Notes under the pieces: model-generated
What the model saw: only the letters and a program-made list of their open reading frames with translations
The model's database searches: none
Told to the model about the DNA's origin: nothing
Shown: positions 17,086 to 26,228 of the stretch, piece after piece
How the letters are laid out: the number at the start of each line of letters is the position of its first letter
Numbering within the stretch: position 1 is the stretch's first letter
Assembly: GCF_030053135.1 (NCBI RefSeq)
Contig: NZ_CP125652.1
Coordinates: 124,001-188,000 of the forward strand
Source of the DNA: Rhizobium sp. BT04
GTDB taxonomy: Bacteria > Pseudomonadota > Alphaproteobacteria > Rhizobiales > Rhizobiaceae
Length of the DNA: 64,000 nt
Direction: 5' to 3'
Program-made: the position numbers and the translations under genes

Positions 17086-17576
17086 ATGTCATTGACGATA
17101 CTCGAAGACCTACTGAAAGTGCCCGAGCGGGAGAGCGGCGGGCGGACGGCCTATGATCGGTTCGACTTCCAGACGGCTTGGGGCCTTATGAAGGTAATCT
17201 CGCTGCACTCTGCTGGCGCGGAATATGCGGTGGCTTTCGAATTTCACGATGATATCGCTGAACTGGACAATCTCTCGGCACCGACGCGTTCGAGTTTCTA
17301 CCAGGTCAAGACGACGAAGAGCCCGAGTTGGAGCCTGGCGAAGATAAGCCAGCGTATGAAGTCGGGCGAAACGCGCAAGCCATCTTACGCTGGCAAGATG
17401 TTTGACAATGTTGAGCGCTTCGGCTCGACCGTGGACAAGGTGGTCTTTGTAATCAACCGACCCCTGTTGACGGCGATCTCGTGCTCGCGAAAGCTTCGTT
17501 CGACCTTCCATTTCTCTCTGTGAGAGACTTCGCTTTCATCAAGCACTGCAGCACTCCCCTCCGACATGCCACTTGA
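17086..17576 (+). pseudogene. Truncated, frameshifted Cap4/DUF4297-like nuclease
   Basis: The start matches the N-terminal nuclease domain of DUF4297 (Cap4-type dsDNA endonucleases of CBASS and related defence systems): RESGGRTAYDRFDFQ, an acidic FEFHDDIAELD and the QxK active-site strand FYQVKTTKS. The frame stops at 17523, but the likely continuation (PVDGDLVLAKASFDL and RDFAFIKHC) is found in the +1 frame up to TGA 17574-17576, so one frameshift lies near 17460. Even so the reading ends after about 160 residues, short of the usual full length, so the effector is also truncated. No cyclase or other CBASS gene is adjacent. Confidence 0.7.
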
Positions 17577-17724
17577 CGATGATTTCTGGATTCAACGTAC
17601 TATTTTGAAACGATCCGGTCAGAACGGCCCGTTGACCAGGTTCGGCAATTGCTCGCGCGATCAAGGCGCGGCACAAGGCCAAGCTTTAGTGTTGTCGGCG
17701 GTATTTCCAACAGCATCGGCCTTT

Positions 17725-17939
17725 CTATCCCGCTGATGCGATAAAATATTCGTCGGCATCTTCGGTCTCGCAGACGACGGCCACCTCGTATCCCGGAAAA
17801 GCTCGCGGCCGCTATTCATCCGCGTGAAGTGGAAAATCTGGTATCTAGCAGTCTTTCCCTCCTGATCCCAGTTAAAAACCTTAGCCGTTACCGAAGTCTC
17901 CGCAGCCGACAGATACACGTTGTAGTGCAAGTAATCCAT
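17725..17939 (-). pseudogene. Small hypothetical gene with a frameshift
   Basis: From ATG 17939 the frame reads MDYLHYNVYLS to NSGREL and then runs on as poor sequence to 17661. In a neighbouring frame from about 17805 a natural-looking continuation appears, FPGYEVAVVCETED then DADEYFIASAG, stopping at 17725. A one-base deletion (or equivalent) would explain it; the repaired protein would be about 71 residues. A sequencing error cannot be ruled out. Function unknown. Confidence 0.4.
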
Positions 17940-18022
17940 TTAATCATTGCAAATTAGAGTTTATTAGCATTTAATGAACTCTCAGATGTAGTTGAGGGGA
18001 AATTCATCATCTGGAGGCAGCA

Positions 18023-19096
18023 TTGCGATTTGTCGCCACGCTCTATTGTGCTCTGTTGTCAGCATCACTTAGTTCATGCTCAACGACGCCGACAAGTATT
18101 GATCAAACGTTCACGGCAACCAGGGTCGCGGCATACTCGACTTCTTCGACAGCGATTTTGAACGCTTTGTCGGCGGATGCTGGTTACGCAAAAGACAGCG
18201 TAAGTTTTTACGACATCACAGAGTCAGGCTTCAACTTCGTTGACAGCCAGTGCAACAGCTATTTCCAGACGCTTCACGATCTTGAACACAGAAGAAGCGC
18301 TACGCAACAGGGCCTGGGCGCGTTCGGGCAGACGACGAATGCCATCCTGGCGGTAACAGGTGCCAGCGCCGTATCCATCGCAGTTGCGGCTCAAGCTTTT
18401 GGCTTAGGGCAAAACCTCGTGAATGTTTATGCCGATAACTTTCTCTTCTCTCTCCCGCCGAGCAAGACCGAGCAATTCGTTTCTAAGATCATGACCGCGT
18501 ATCGCAACGCGGCGGCAGCCCACCAGTCATCGATCAACAGCGGACCGGCGGCATACCGCGAAATACAGGGATATCTCAAACTCTGCACCCCTGTAACGAT
18601 CGAAGCCATGCTGACCGACCACATCGCTGACGCCACTGCGGAGGCGATCTATGGACCTGGCAGTACAGACATCGTTACTGGAACCAGAACCAGCGCGTGG
18701 CAGAAAGCAGCGAGTGATCGCACTGCGCCAATTCAATCGGTAAACGTTAAGTTGGCGGGGCCAACATCAGGCCCGAAACCACGTACCGATGTAGGCGGCA
18801 TCAACGATGATGAAAGAGCCACGCCGCCCCGCGAACTCCGAAACATCCAGGAAATGGTGTGCGTCCAGCCGACGGGCAGATGGGACGACCAAACAAGAAC
18901 AGCGATTGCCAGACTGTTCGAGGCTTTGGGCGATCGACGCCCCCGTATAACCACGTTTGGCGTCACCAAAACGGAAATCACCACACTGCAGGTTGGGACA
19001 AAGTTGTCGCAGCCGCTCAAATGCGGACCAAACAGGAAAAACGTTGGAGACGTCAAGTACACGACGGTCGAAGAACTCGCAACCCATCTTAAATAG
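18023..19096 (+). CDS. Lipoprotein, first gene of an unknown envelope operon
   Basis: The protein has 357 residues. The start is TTG 18023, chosen because GGAGG lies just upstream and the N-terminus is then a lipoprotein signal: MRFVATLYCALLSASLSSC, with the lipobox Cys at 19. The mature part has a Ser/Ala-rich helical region (about 85-135, including a hydrophobic stretch AILAVTGASAVSIAVAAQAF) and a C-terminal region of about 90 residues that may be a small peptidoglycan-binding-like fold (CVQPTGRWDDQTRTAIARLFEAL, reminiscent of PG_binding_1). It is followed after 9 bp by an SH3/lysozyme-like gene. This suggests an envelope-anchored complex. Confidence 0.65.
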   Translation: MRFVATLYCALLSASLSSCSTTPTSIDQTFTATRVAAYSTSSTAILNALSADAGYAKDSVSFYDITESGFNFVDSQCNSYFQTLHDLEHRRSATQQGLGAFGQTTNAILAVTGASAVSIAVAAQAFGLGQNLVNVYADNFLFSLPPSKTEQFVSKIMTAYRNAAAAHQSSINSGPAAYREIQGYLKLCTPVTIEAMLTDHIADATAEAIYGPGSTDIVTGTRTSAWQKAASDRTAPIQSVNVKLAGPTSGPKPRTDVGGINDDERATPPRELRNIQEMVCVQPTGRWDDQTRTAIARLFEALGDRRPRITTFGVTKTEITTLQVGTKLSQPLKCGPNRKNVGDVKYTTVEELATHLK

Positions 19097-19105
19097 GAGG
19101 GCACA

Positions 19106-20365
19106 ATGCCAGTGGTAACGAGCACGCGAACTCTTCGTAATAAGCCGGGGGGCGAGAGTACCGGTAGCGATGCTCCTGGGGGAGCGAAGGTCAGCATTCT
19201 GGACGAAGCCGACGGAGGTTGGCTAAAGATCAGAGTTCTTGGAGCGCCGGGAGAGCCTGAGGGTTGGGTAAGCGCGTTGGCGGTCGATAAATTAAGAGAT
19301 ACCCTTGGCCCAATCGACAAGTTGGTATTCGCAAACATCTGCGCGTGGGACTCGCTGCTCATAGAGACGTCGGCTCACTACATGCTGGCGGTCGCTGAAA
19401 TGCGCACTGATCTTGTAGACGGCGAGTGCGAGACTGACGGCGACTGGGGGCCGTTCGCGCTCAACGAGAAAGAATGGTTGACATTTTGCAACAAGCCGGA
19501 ACTCCAGCTCGCGTACTCACTCGAGGATCGAAAGAACTGGATAGCCCAATGCATGGTCTTTGCAGCAATGGCCAATTCCGCTCAGCAGAGGGTCGCAGCC
19601 AAGTTGTCCGACCAACCGACAGCGGTCGAACTGTATCTTGCACAGACGTTTGGCTCCTCCATTGCGCATGCGATCATGGCGCAACCCAATGCAAAGCTCA
19701 GCGAACTAATAGCGTCTGTGTCCCCCGCGGAACTTGATGTCGAAGGCATTAGCCTGGGTCGCGAGCGAGACAAAAAATATGCCGAGGCAAATACAGGAAA
19801 AAAGCTCATCGATTTAGTCGCGGCTGATCTCCAGCGAGCAATTGATGATACCCGGCAGTTCGCCTCTCAGGCCAGCGCGCAGCTTCTTGGGGCCGAGGAC
19901 GCTCGTGTTGCTCCCGACGGCGTGCCGAACTTAGACATCGATTTCGATGCTTCTATCATTCCGAACACTAGGAAGCAGAACGCAGTTCTGATTGCAACCA
20001 AGTTTGGCGAAGCAGGGTATGGATCACTGCAGCAGATCACAGCAATCGCCAACGCAATTGCCGAGTCTGGTCTCAACCCTAAAGCTGTTGGGGACCACGG
20101 CCACAGCCACGGTCTCTTCCAGCTCAACCAAAACGGTGGCGTAGGAACTGGATTCCCGGACGCGGAGCTACAAGACCCAGAGAGGAACATCGCCATCATG
20201 CTGGATCATATTGCCAAACACGAGAAATCGGCCGATGTCGCTTTCCGAGGTACGACATCGCTTCTCGCGGCGGTGACAATCTTTGTTCGTAACTTCGAGA
20301 GGCCGGCCAATCAACCCGCGGAAATCGCAAAGCGCGTTGGTATAGCACGCGAGCTGGTGATCTGA
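19106..20365 (+). CDS. SH3-domain protein with lysozyme-like C-terminal domain
   Basis: The protein has 419 residues with AGGAGG before the ATG. Residues about 1-55 form a bacterial SH3 (SH3b) domain (TLRNKPGGES, then GGWLKIRV and GWVSALAV). The middle (60-270) is unassigned. Residues about 300-400 resemble phage tail-tip lysozymes and the SLT/goose-lysozyme fold: catalytic-type Glu320 in AIAESGLNPKAVGD and SHGLFQLNQNGG. There is no signal peptide, so export would need a partner or special system. It lies 1 bp before the next gene. Peptidoglycan cleavage is likely; the biological role is unknown. Confidence 0.7.
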   Translation: MPVVTSTRTLRNKPGGESTGSDAPGGAKVSILDEADGGWLKIRVLGAPGEPEGWVSALAVDKLRDTLGPIDKLVFANICAWDSLLIETSAHYMLAVAEMRTDLVDGECETDGDWGPFALNEKEWLTFCNKPELQLAYSLEDRKNWIAQCMVFAAMANSAQQRVAAKLSDQPTAVELYLAQTFGSSIAHAIMAQPNAKLSELIASVSPAELDVEGISLGRERDKKYAEANTGKKLIDLVAADLQRAIDDTRQFASQASAQLLGAEDARVAPDGVPNLDIDFDASIIPNTRKQNAVLIATKFGEAGYGSLQQITAIANAIAESGLNPKAVGDHGHSHGLFQLNQNGGVGTGFPDAELQDPERNIAIMLDHIAKHEKSADVAFRGTTSLLAAVTIFVRNFERPANQPAEIAKRVGIARELVI

Positions 20366-20366
20366 G

Positions 20367-20921
20367 ATGGCACGGCTGTTGATGCCGCCGATGGCATTAA
20401 TGCTGGCGTTCTTTGCCTATATTGTATCGGTCTCACCGAGGGCAATGGCTGCTGACTGCCAGCCGAATAACGTGCGGGGCGTAGCAGCGCCCGGGCGTTT
20501 GATGATTAGCGAGTTTGCGGTCAACCGCAGTTTTAATGCCTGTCCAACGACAGGCTTCGAACGACAAATCCAGGTCCGCGACGGACGACCGCTTTACGTA
20601 TGGCTGAGGCTAGAAGGCGATCGCAAGTTCGCCAATCAAGCCAGACCCGCTAGCAGCTTCATGATCCGATTGCACAGAACCGATGCCTTGCGAGGACATT
20701 GGACCTGGCTCGACCTCATCAACAAAAAGCTTGGGATCGAAGAGGTTCGCGGGGAAGCTTCACTACCTGGGAATAACGGATTCTTTGATTGGCGGCTCTA
20801 TGCCCAGATCAACACTTATCTAGTCCCGGGAAGGTACGAGTTGTTCGTCCGCTTTGGTGATTCTGAAGTGTGTCCGGTCGAAGGAGCCTGTGAGATCGCT
20901 CTTGATATCAAGGGGAAATAG
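20367..20921 (+). CDS. Exported protein of the envelope operon
   Basis: The protein has 184 residues with a Sec-type signal (hydrophobic about 6-22, cleavage after PRAMA at about 28). The mature domain is beta-rich (FERQIQVRDG, YVWLRLEGD, GRYELFVRFG) and has four cysteines that could form disulfides in the periplasm. It starts just after the upstream stop and ends 2 bp before the next gene, so it is tightly coupled. No known family; an immunoglobulin-like periplasmic adaptor is a guess. Confidence 0.6.
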   Translation: MARLLMPPMALMLAFFAYIVSVSPRAMAADCQPNNVRGVAAPGRLMISEFAVNRSFNACPTTGFERQIQVRDGRPLYVWLRLEGDRKFANQARPASSFMIRLHRTDALRGHWTWLDLINKKLGIEEVRGEASLPGNNGFFDWRLYAQINTYLVPGRYELFVRFGDSEVCPVEGACEIALDIKGK

Positions 20922-20923
20922 AG

Positions 20924-22276
20924 ATGTCTGAGGATGCTATACCGAAAAAGGAACCGACGGGCAAAGATGTCTCTGAGCCAAAGACTGTCCCCGGGACCGT
21001 TGCGAACAAGAACGAACCTTCCGACGCCGGTCCCGAAGTCACATTAGCGGAAACTCCATCCACTCCGAAAATGTCGGAACGCCCTACAATTCCTTCGAAC
21101 GTGGGAGCGGTACCGGAGACCAACGGAGCGAAGCGGTATCCGCCACTCAGTCCGGAGCTGCAGCGAGCTGCGGAGGACGTACGGATACTCTACTCATACA
21201 TTTCGCGCGAGGGTCGCCTCGAACCTGAGAAGCTGCTGGAACAACCCTTGAGCATCTACGCGGAAACGCCGGATCGCATCCTCGACCCGGCCAACCCGCC
21301 TAGCTATGAAGAGAGAGCAACTCTTTGGAAAATTCTGTCCGAGTTGTCCAATCTTGCCAGACCGGCCTCCGCTGATACTATCCGCAGCAGCTATTACAGT
21401 GAGTTGATGAATGCAGCGAGTGGCTCAGGAAGGAAATCGAATAGGGTGGTCGAACGTCCCATCAGAACGCTAGGGGTAATCGGCTTCATCGTTACTCTGT
21501 TACTCGGCTTGTACGTCTCGTTCACGGAAAGCGTGGTTGCAGATACAATCGCAAGGATTAACGAATACAACAATATAAGGGTCGGAACTTATGCTGGTAC
21601 CAGACTTGAGAAGCTTGCAATCACTCCGGTCCCGGGACGCGCGGCGAACACATCCACAATAACAGCTCCTGGCGAAACCGATCAGCAGCCCAAAAACGAC
21701 GATCTCCCCCTACCTATGGCGCAAAGCGGCGCTAACGTCGATTTTGATTTCAGCACTTTACGCACCGAGGCTCTCGATGAGATTGATCGGGAAATCAATA
21801 ATAGCTTCGAAATCCTTCGCTTCGCCACGCTGCAGTTCGGGGATCAAAGCAAACAGGATGTCTCCACGCCACAGGGCAAACACAGTCTCTTCGAGAGAAC
21901 GCTCCTGAATATTCAAGGCTATGTTAACAAAACCATTTCTGCGTTTATCCTTCCCGCGATCGCCTCTCTATTGGGTGCTGTCGTGTTCATTCTAAGGGAT
22001 GCTCAACGGCGGATGGAGAGCGTATCCCTGTCTCCACTTCGATCGGAGACCTATGGACCAAGGATCATCTTGGCAGTGATCGCCGGCACAGTCATCGGAT
22101 GGCTGTCAGGGCAAGATGCCTCCGGTGTATTCGGAAAGATATCACCCGCCGCTGCGTCATTCGTCGTCGGCTATTGCACGGAGATTCTGTTCCGGCTGCT
22201 TGACTCCATCAAGCAGGCACTGGGTGTCGACGAGGAAGAGGCGGCGGCTCGACAAAAGACAGTGCCGCGCGGCTAA
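20924..22276 (+). CDS. Multi-TM membrane protein with disordered N-terminus
   Basis: The protein has 450 residues. The first 65 residues are Pro/Thr/Glu-rich and probably disordered. A soluble helical part (about 65-180) precedes a TM at about 182-205 (GVIGFIVTLLLGLYV), a large loop (about 205-340) and three C-terminal hydrophobic segments (IASLLGAVVFILRD, ILAVIAGTVIGWL and a last one near SFVVGYCTEILF). The region around ILRDAQRR to the C-terminus has the look of small conserved integral-membrane modules of unknown function. The stop overlaps the next open frame (TAATG). Confidence 0.6.
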   Translation: MSEDAIPKKEPTGKDVSEPKTVPGTVANKNEPSDAGPEVTLAETPSTPKMSERPTIPSNVGAVPETNGAKRYPPLSPELQRAAEDVRILYSYISREGRLEPEKLLEQPLSIYAETPDRILDPANPPSYEERATLWKILSELSNLARPASADTIRSSYYSELMNAASGSGRKSNRVVERPIRTLGVIGFIVTLLLGLYVSFTESVVADTIARINEYNNIRVGTYAGTRLEKLAITPVPGRAANTSTITAPGETDQQPKNDDLPLPMAQSGANVDFDFSTLRTEALDEIDREINNSFEILRFATLQFGDQSKQDVSTPQGKHSLFERTLLNIQGYVNKTISAFILPAIASLLGAVVFILRDAQRRMESVSLSPLRSETYGPRIILAVIAGTVIGWLSGQDASGVFGKISPAAASFVVGYCTEILFRLLDSIKQALGVDEEEAAARQKTVPRG

Positions 22277-22296
22277 TGATCTCGGAAGGGGCTGGC

Positions 22297-23505
22297 ATGA
22301 TTGAGATCAACGCCTGGCTTGAACGGGTCATCAAAGGGATCGTGTTTGCGATCTACAACGTATTCTACAGCTTGGCAGTTATTTGGAGTTCTCCTGGGCG
22401 TGGAACCCTAATGCTCTGGCGTCGATGGCGTAGGGGGGAAATCCAACAATTCGGCCCCCACTCGCTTCTTCTGGTGAGCAGTTGCCTCTTTGCGATTATT
22501 CTCCTTAACGATCCGGACGTCCATCGTGCAGCTGTGCGGGAAGCGGCGGGTGGTTTCAAGAAGGCTGGCGACATTACAATTTGGCATCTGGCATTAGATG
22601 CTTCGATGGTGTTCGTGACCCTGGACATAGGTGTCAGGTTGATGGACGCGCTAGATCGAAAACCACGCAGCAGGCGACACAAAGACCGGAGGCTTGCGCT
22701 GGAGCTATACGTGTTTGCAGGCCTCGTCGCGTTCTTCTTCACGCTCAAGTACATCGACGGCTACCTCACACGCTATATCTATTCCGCCTGGCCTATATAC
22801 GATGCGCTGACCCTTGGGACAAGTACCTGGATTGCTTGGTTATTTATTCTTTCGGCGCTGATATTAGCCGCTGTTTTTTTTAGATACGGGAAGGTCAACC
22901 TCGTATTTCCGAGAACTATCCCCAGTCTCATCGTGGGAGGTATTCTTATTCTGATGTTGGCAAGTATTGCGCTCTACGCCCCAGGCTGGCGTTATTTCCG
23001 AGCTTTTAGTGAGTGGGCTGGAGGATATCTGCGTGAGAGTCTCGCCAACAACGAGCTTACGACGAATCTCGCGTGTACCTTCGATAGCGTCGGCGGTTTG
23101 ATCGTTGAAATCTCCTTCTCCAACGAATCCTCCGTCCCTCTGGCCGTCGATACCTCCAGCTTTCAGGTGAAATTCTGGAAGACTGAAGAAGGGGACAGTC
23201 GATCGTGGGTAACACTGAGATCAAGCGCGCCACCCATTTTGACTTCATCCACGGAGATGGCGGTCACACGTTACATTGTAATTCCCAAGGGTAACACGGA
23301 ACAGATAGCACTCGCATACTCCAAATCGAATCTGGAACGAAAAGTACGCGACCTCGCCACCAAGTTCGCCAACGACAACGCTGCGATAACGGCCTGCCAG
23401 GTCGACTATCAACAGCTTCCACCGTACTATTGTGATTACGCCCGAGAGGAATGCAAGATGCCCCTCGTTAAGCAAATAGCCGTTGGTATAGCCGGCATGA
23501 AGTAG
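22297..23505 (+). CDS. Polytopic membrane protein with periplasmic C-terminal domain
   Basis: The ATG at 22297 (402 residues) is preferred over 22276 because GGAAGGGG lies 6 bp upstream. About six TM segments occupy residues 10-245 (for example SLLLVSSCLFAIILL and YVFAGLVAFFFTLKY). The last 140 residues form a soluble, beta-rich domain (CTFDSVGGLIVEISFSN, DTSSFQVKFWKT) with paired cysteines near the end (YYCDYAREECKM), suggesting periplasmic location. It is the last gene of the five-gene operon. Function unknown. Confidence 0.6.
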   Translation: MIEINAWLERVIKGIVFAIYNVFYSLAVIWSSPGRGTLMLWRRWRRGEIQQFGPHSLLLVSSCLFAIILLNDPDVHRAAVREAAGGFKKAGDITIWHLALDASMVFVTLDIGVRLMDALDRKPRSRRHKDRRLALELYVFAGLVAFFFTLKYIDGYLTRYIYSAWPIYDALTLGTSTWIAWLFILSALILAAVFFRYGKVNLVFPRTIPSLIVGGILILMLASIALYAPGWRYFRAFSEWAGGYLRESLANNELTTNLACTFDSVGGLIVEISFSNESSVPLAVDTSSFQVKFWKTEEGDSRSWVTLRSSAPPILTSSTEMAVTRYIVIPKGNTEQIALAYSKSNLERKVRDLATKFANDNAAITACQVDYQQLPPYYCDYAREECKMPLVKQIAVGIAGMK

Positions 23506-23728
23506 ACTAACGATTGAGTGCGTATCGAACGATCTTCCCAGTGGCTGGGTCAGTCAGGCTAAAGCCGGCGCGTTTTGGACTCCTGCAAGCGGCAGCATCA
23601 CCTTGACCGACGGCCCACTTGCTTAGACGCATCGGCCGACGAATCCAAAGCTACCCCGGCAAGCCTTGCCCTTGGCAACCATATTAGGTAAGTTTTAGAT
23701 AGTCATGACGTCTCAAGGGGGGCGCAAG

Positions 23729-25180
23729 ATGACAACTCCAATTCTTGGCATTACCTTAAACGAACTTCTTCTCGTTGCGACATTGGTTGGAATATCTCTT
23801 GTTTTATTTTCTCGTTACATGAAGAAGTTCTTCAAAACCAGAGGCGAATTGGCTGTCTACGATGGTCTGTTCATCCCTATTCAAATACTTGGTTGGGCAC
23901 TACTGGTCGTTCCGGTGTATATTTATCTTGTATCGGAATCTCTCGAATATAAACAGGTTGCCATTATCGAATTTATTTTGATTATTCAGTTGCCGGTATT
24001 CACTTTCGTTTTGGTAGGAGTGCCCCTGCTTCCGTTTTTTCACAGAACTGTCAGGTTGGGTGAGATAGATATTAAGGGCTCCACAACGGCACAAGGGGTT
24101 CGAATTGCTCATCTGTCCGACTGTCATCTTCCCGAAACCACTACCATCGAGGGAGATTTGCCGTCTGCATCCGTCTCAAAAGCGACTGCTTCCGCTCTGT
24201 CGTGGGCTCTTCCCAGGTCACACTTCGTATTCTTAACGGGCGACGTAACTGACACTGGTTCTCCTGGAGAGTGGGCAATATTTAAACAACTGTGCAAGCA
24301 AATCAAACTTGATCGTGAGAAGCTGCTCGTGATTCCAGGTAATCATGACATTTCACTCGAGACTGGATTCAGCCCGCCACAACGCAACATCACTGAAGGG
24401 TTCGAAAAGCGATGCCTAAATTTCATCGCCAACGTAATCGTGGACTGCCCCAAAAGGTGGGAGTTTGTTCATGAAAATCAATCATTCAAAATCATAGATT
24501 ATTTTCAAGCGGCGTTTACAAGTTACATCGATGAATATCTTAAATACCCGCCGGAGGTGTCTGTATTACCCGCGAAACCGTCCAGTATATATTATCTGAA
24601 AGCGCCAGAGATACTGCGCCAACGTGCCGATCAATTTGAAAGGCAGGGCTTGTGTTGGCCTACCAGATCGCGTCCGTTAATGTCAAATCTTATGGAAATA
24701 ATATTTCCGATCGTCTTCTTCCATAATGACGAATTTGTTATAATCGGCCTGAACTCAAATATAGAAGGATCAATGGGTGTTGCCGATGGTGCGTTCGGCA
24801 GAATAGGGCAAGATCAACTCCGAAGACTAGAGTTGCTCCTTAATGTAGCTAAAGGGCGACGGGTCATGATTTTGGTTCATCATCACATTGGCATGCCAGA
24901 GCGTATTAAAAATAAATTTGGCCGCAAATCATATCAACTTAAATTTCTACAGCTCGCAGATGCTAGAAAGCTCTTGAAGCTCATTGACGGCCATGATGTA
25001 GTTGTGTTCCATGGCCATAAACACGTGGCATATTCCGCCAGAAGCAAGAAAGCTGTGATTATCTCCGCTGGCTCAATTTGTTATGGGGACATTGCTGAAT
25101 CTCGTGACTCTGCGGTGATTTTTTCTGTCCCTGCCGAGGGTGATGTACAACGGGTCTCCAGTTATTCGGTCAGGGCGTAG
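23729..25180 (+). CDS. Membrane-anchored metallophosphoesterase
   Basis: The protein has 483 residues from ATG 23729 (AAGGGGGG upstream). Three N-terminal TM helices (about 5-28, 45-68, 75-105) are followed by a calcineurin-like phosphoesterase: AHLSDCHLPE (DxH), LTGDVTDTG (GDxxD), IPGNHDIS (GNHD), LVHHHIG and HGHKHVAYS (GHxH). All metal ligands are present, so it should be active on a phosphoester such as a nucleotide, UDP-diacylglucosamine-like lipid or protein. The gene is AT-richer than its neighbours, suggesting separate transfer. It stands alone; 23506-23728 to its left shows nothing clear. Confidence 0.78.
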   Translation: MTTPILGITLNELLLVATLVGISLVLFSRYMKKFFKTRGELAVYDGLFIPIQILGWALLVVPVYIYLVSESLEYKQVAIIEFILIIQLPVFTFVLVGVPLLPFFHRTVRLGEIDIKGSTTAQGVRIAHLSDCHLPETTTIEGDLPSASVSKATASALSWALPRSHFVFLTGDVTDTGSPGEWAIFKQLCKQIKLDREKLLVIPGNHDISLETGFSPPQRNITEGFEKRCLNFIANVIVDCPKRWEFVHENQSFKIIDYFQAAFTSYIDEYLKYPPEVSVLPAKPSSIYYLKAPEILRQRADQFERQGLCWPTRSRPLMSNLMEIIFPIVFFHNDEFVIIGLNSNIEGSMGVADGAFGRIGQDQLRRLELLLNVAKGRRVMILVHHHIGMPERIKNKFGRKSYQLKFLQLADARKLLKLIDGHDVVVFHGHKHVAYSARSKKAVIISAGSICYGDIAESRDSAVIFSVPAEGDVQRVSSYSVRA

Positions 25181-25326
25181 GCCGGCCGGGTTGCCACCGC
25201 GGAAGGTGTTTTCAGCCCTGGATTGGCTTCGGAAGAAGGAGCGTCGCAACGCCCAAAATAGGCTCGAAGCTGTCCCGGCTGGCCGACGACCCAGCGTGCG
25301 CTCTTGGGAGACGGTCGTGGTGGTGC

Positions 25327-25392
25327 TTAAATGACCGCATCGGGAAGACCGACTGCAACCTCCCTGATCGGTTCGAATGCAATGTCGCTCAT
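25327..25392 (-). CDS. 21-residue open frame with ideal ribosome site after ku
   Basis: On the minus strand AAGGAGGAATTAA precedes ATG, giving MSDIAFEPIREVAVGLPDAVI and TAA. It lies 12 bp past the stop of the downstream ku gene. The ribosome site is stronger than those of both ku genes. It could be a real tiny gene or the first codons of a deleted third gene. The remaining gap 25181-25326 shows no gene. Confidence 0.4.
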   Translation of the reverse strand: MSDIAFEPIREVAVGLPDAVI

Positions 25393-25404
25393 TTAATTCC
25401 TCCT

Positions 25405-26217
25405 TTATCCGGCCTTACGCGATTTCAGGTCCTTCTCGACGGACTTGCGAAGGGCGTCCATGATGTTGACGACATTGGAGGCCGGAGCGGTTTCAGGTTT
25501 TTTGCCTTTCGTTGTCTTCCTCGGTTTTAGGGCTTTCTTTTTCTCCTCGATGAGGGCCAGCAAGGCTTCCTGGATGGGATCGGTGGCCATGGTCGGTGAC
25601 CAATGTTTCGTCCGCTGTTTGATCAGCTTCTCCACCAAAGGCATGGCATCCTTCTCGGAGTCGCTGTCGATCCCTTCGAAGTAGGATTCTTCTGGGCGCA
25701 CCTCGTCGCCGAACCTGAGGGTCCAAAGCACGATGCCATCGTCACGGGGTTCGAGAATGACCGCTCGCTCCCGACGGCCGATGACCAGTCTGGAAACCCC
25801 AACAACCTTCGACGCCTTCATCGCATCGCGGATGACGGAAAAGGCCTCGTAGCCCACTGGATTGTCGGGTGTCAGGTAGTGGGCTTTCTCCAGATAGGTC
25901 CAGCCGATGGATTCGGCAGGAACGAACTTTTCGATGTCGATCGTTCGCACGGTGTCGAGCGCCACGGAGTCCAGGTCTTCGTCCGTCAGAATGACATAGT
26001 CGTTCTCGCCGCGGGCATAGCCCTTAGCCTCGTTTTCGTCCTTGACTGGTTTCCCCGTGACGGAGTCCATGTATCTGGAGACCACACGGTTCCCGGTTGA
26101 GCGATTAAGGGTATGGAAGCGAACCTTCTCGGATTCCGATGTCGCCGGCGACATCGCCACCGGGCAGGTGACGAGGGAAAGCTTGAGGTAGCCTTTCCAG
26201 TAGGGACGGGGTGCCAT
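25405..26217 (-). CDS. ku: Ku protein (non-homologous end joining), copy 2
   Basis: The protein has 270 residues with the bacterial Ku core: start RPYWKGYLKLSLVTCPV, RYMDSVTGKPV, FVPAESIGWTYLEKAHYL, and a lysine-rich C-terminus (KALKPRKTTKGKK, VEKDLKSRKAG). Bacterial Ku homodimers or heterodimers encircle DNA ends and recruit LigD. It lies 11 bp after the other ku gene on the same strand, so the two are co-transcribed. Paired, diverged ku genes are common in rhizobia and may form heterodimers. Confidence 0.93.
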   Translation of the reverse strand: MAPRPYWKGYLKLSLVTCPVAMSPATSESEKVRFHTLNRSTGNRVVSRYMDSVTGKPVKDENEAKGYARGENDYVILTDEDLDSVALDTVRTIDIEKFVPAESIGWTYLEKAHYLTPDNPVGYEAFSVIRDAMKASKVVGVSRLVIGRRERAVILEPRDDGIVLWTLRFGDEVRPEESYFEGIDSDSEKDAMPLVEKLIKQRTKHWSPTMATDPIQEALLALIEEKKKALKPRKTTKGKKPETAPASNVVNIMDALRKSVEKDLKSRKAG

Positions 26218-26228
26218 CGTTCGCTGTC

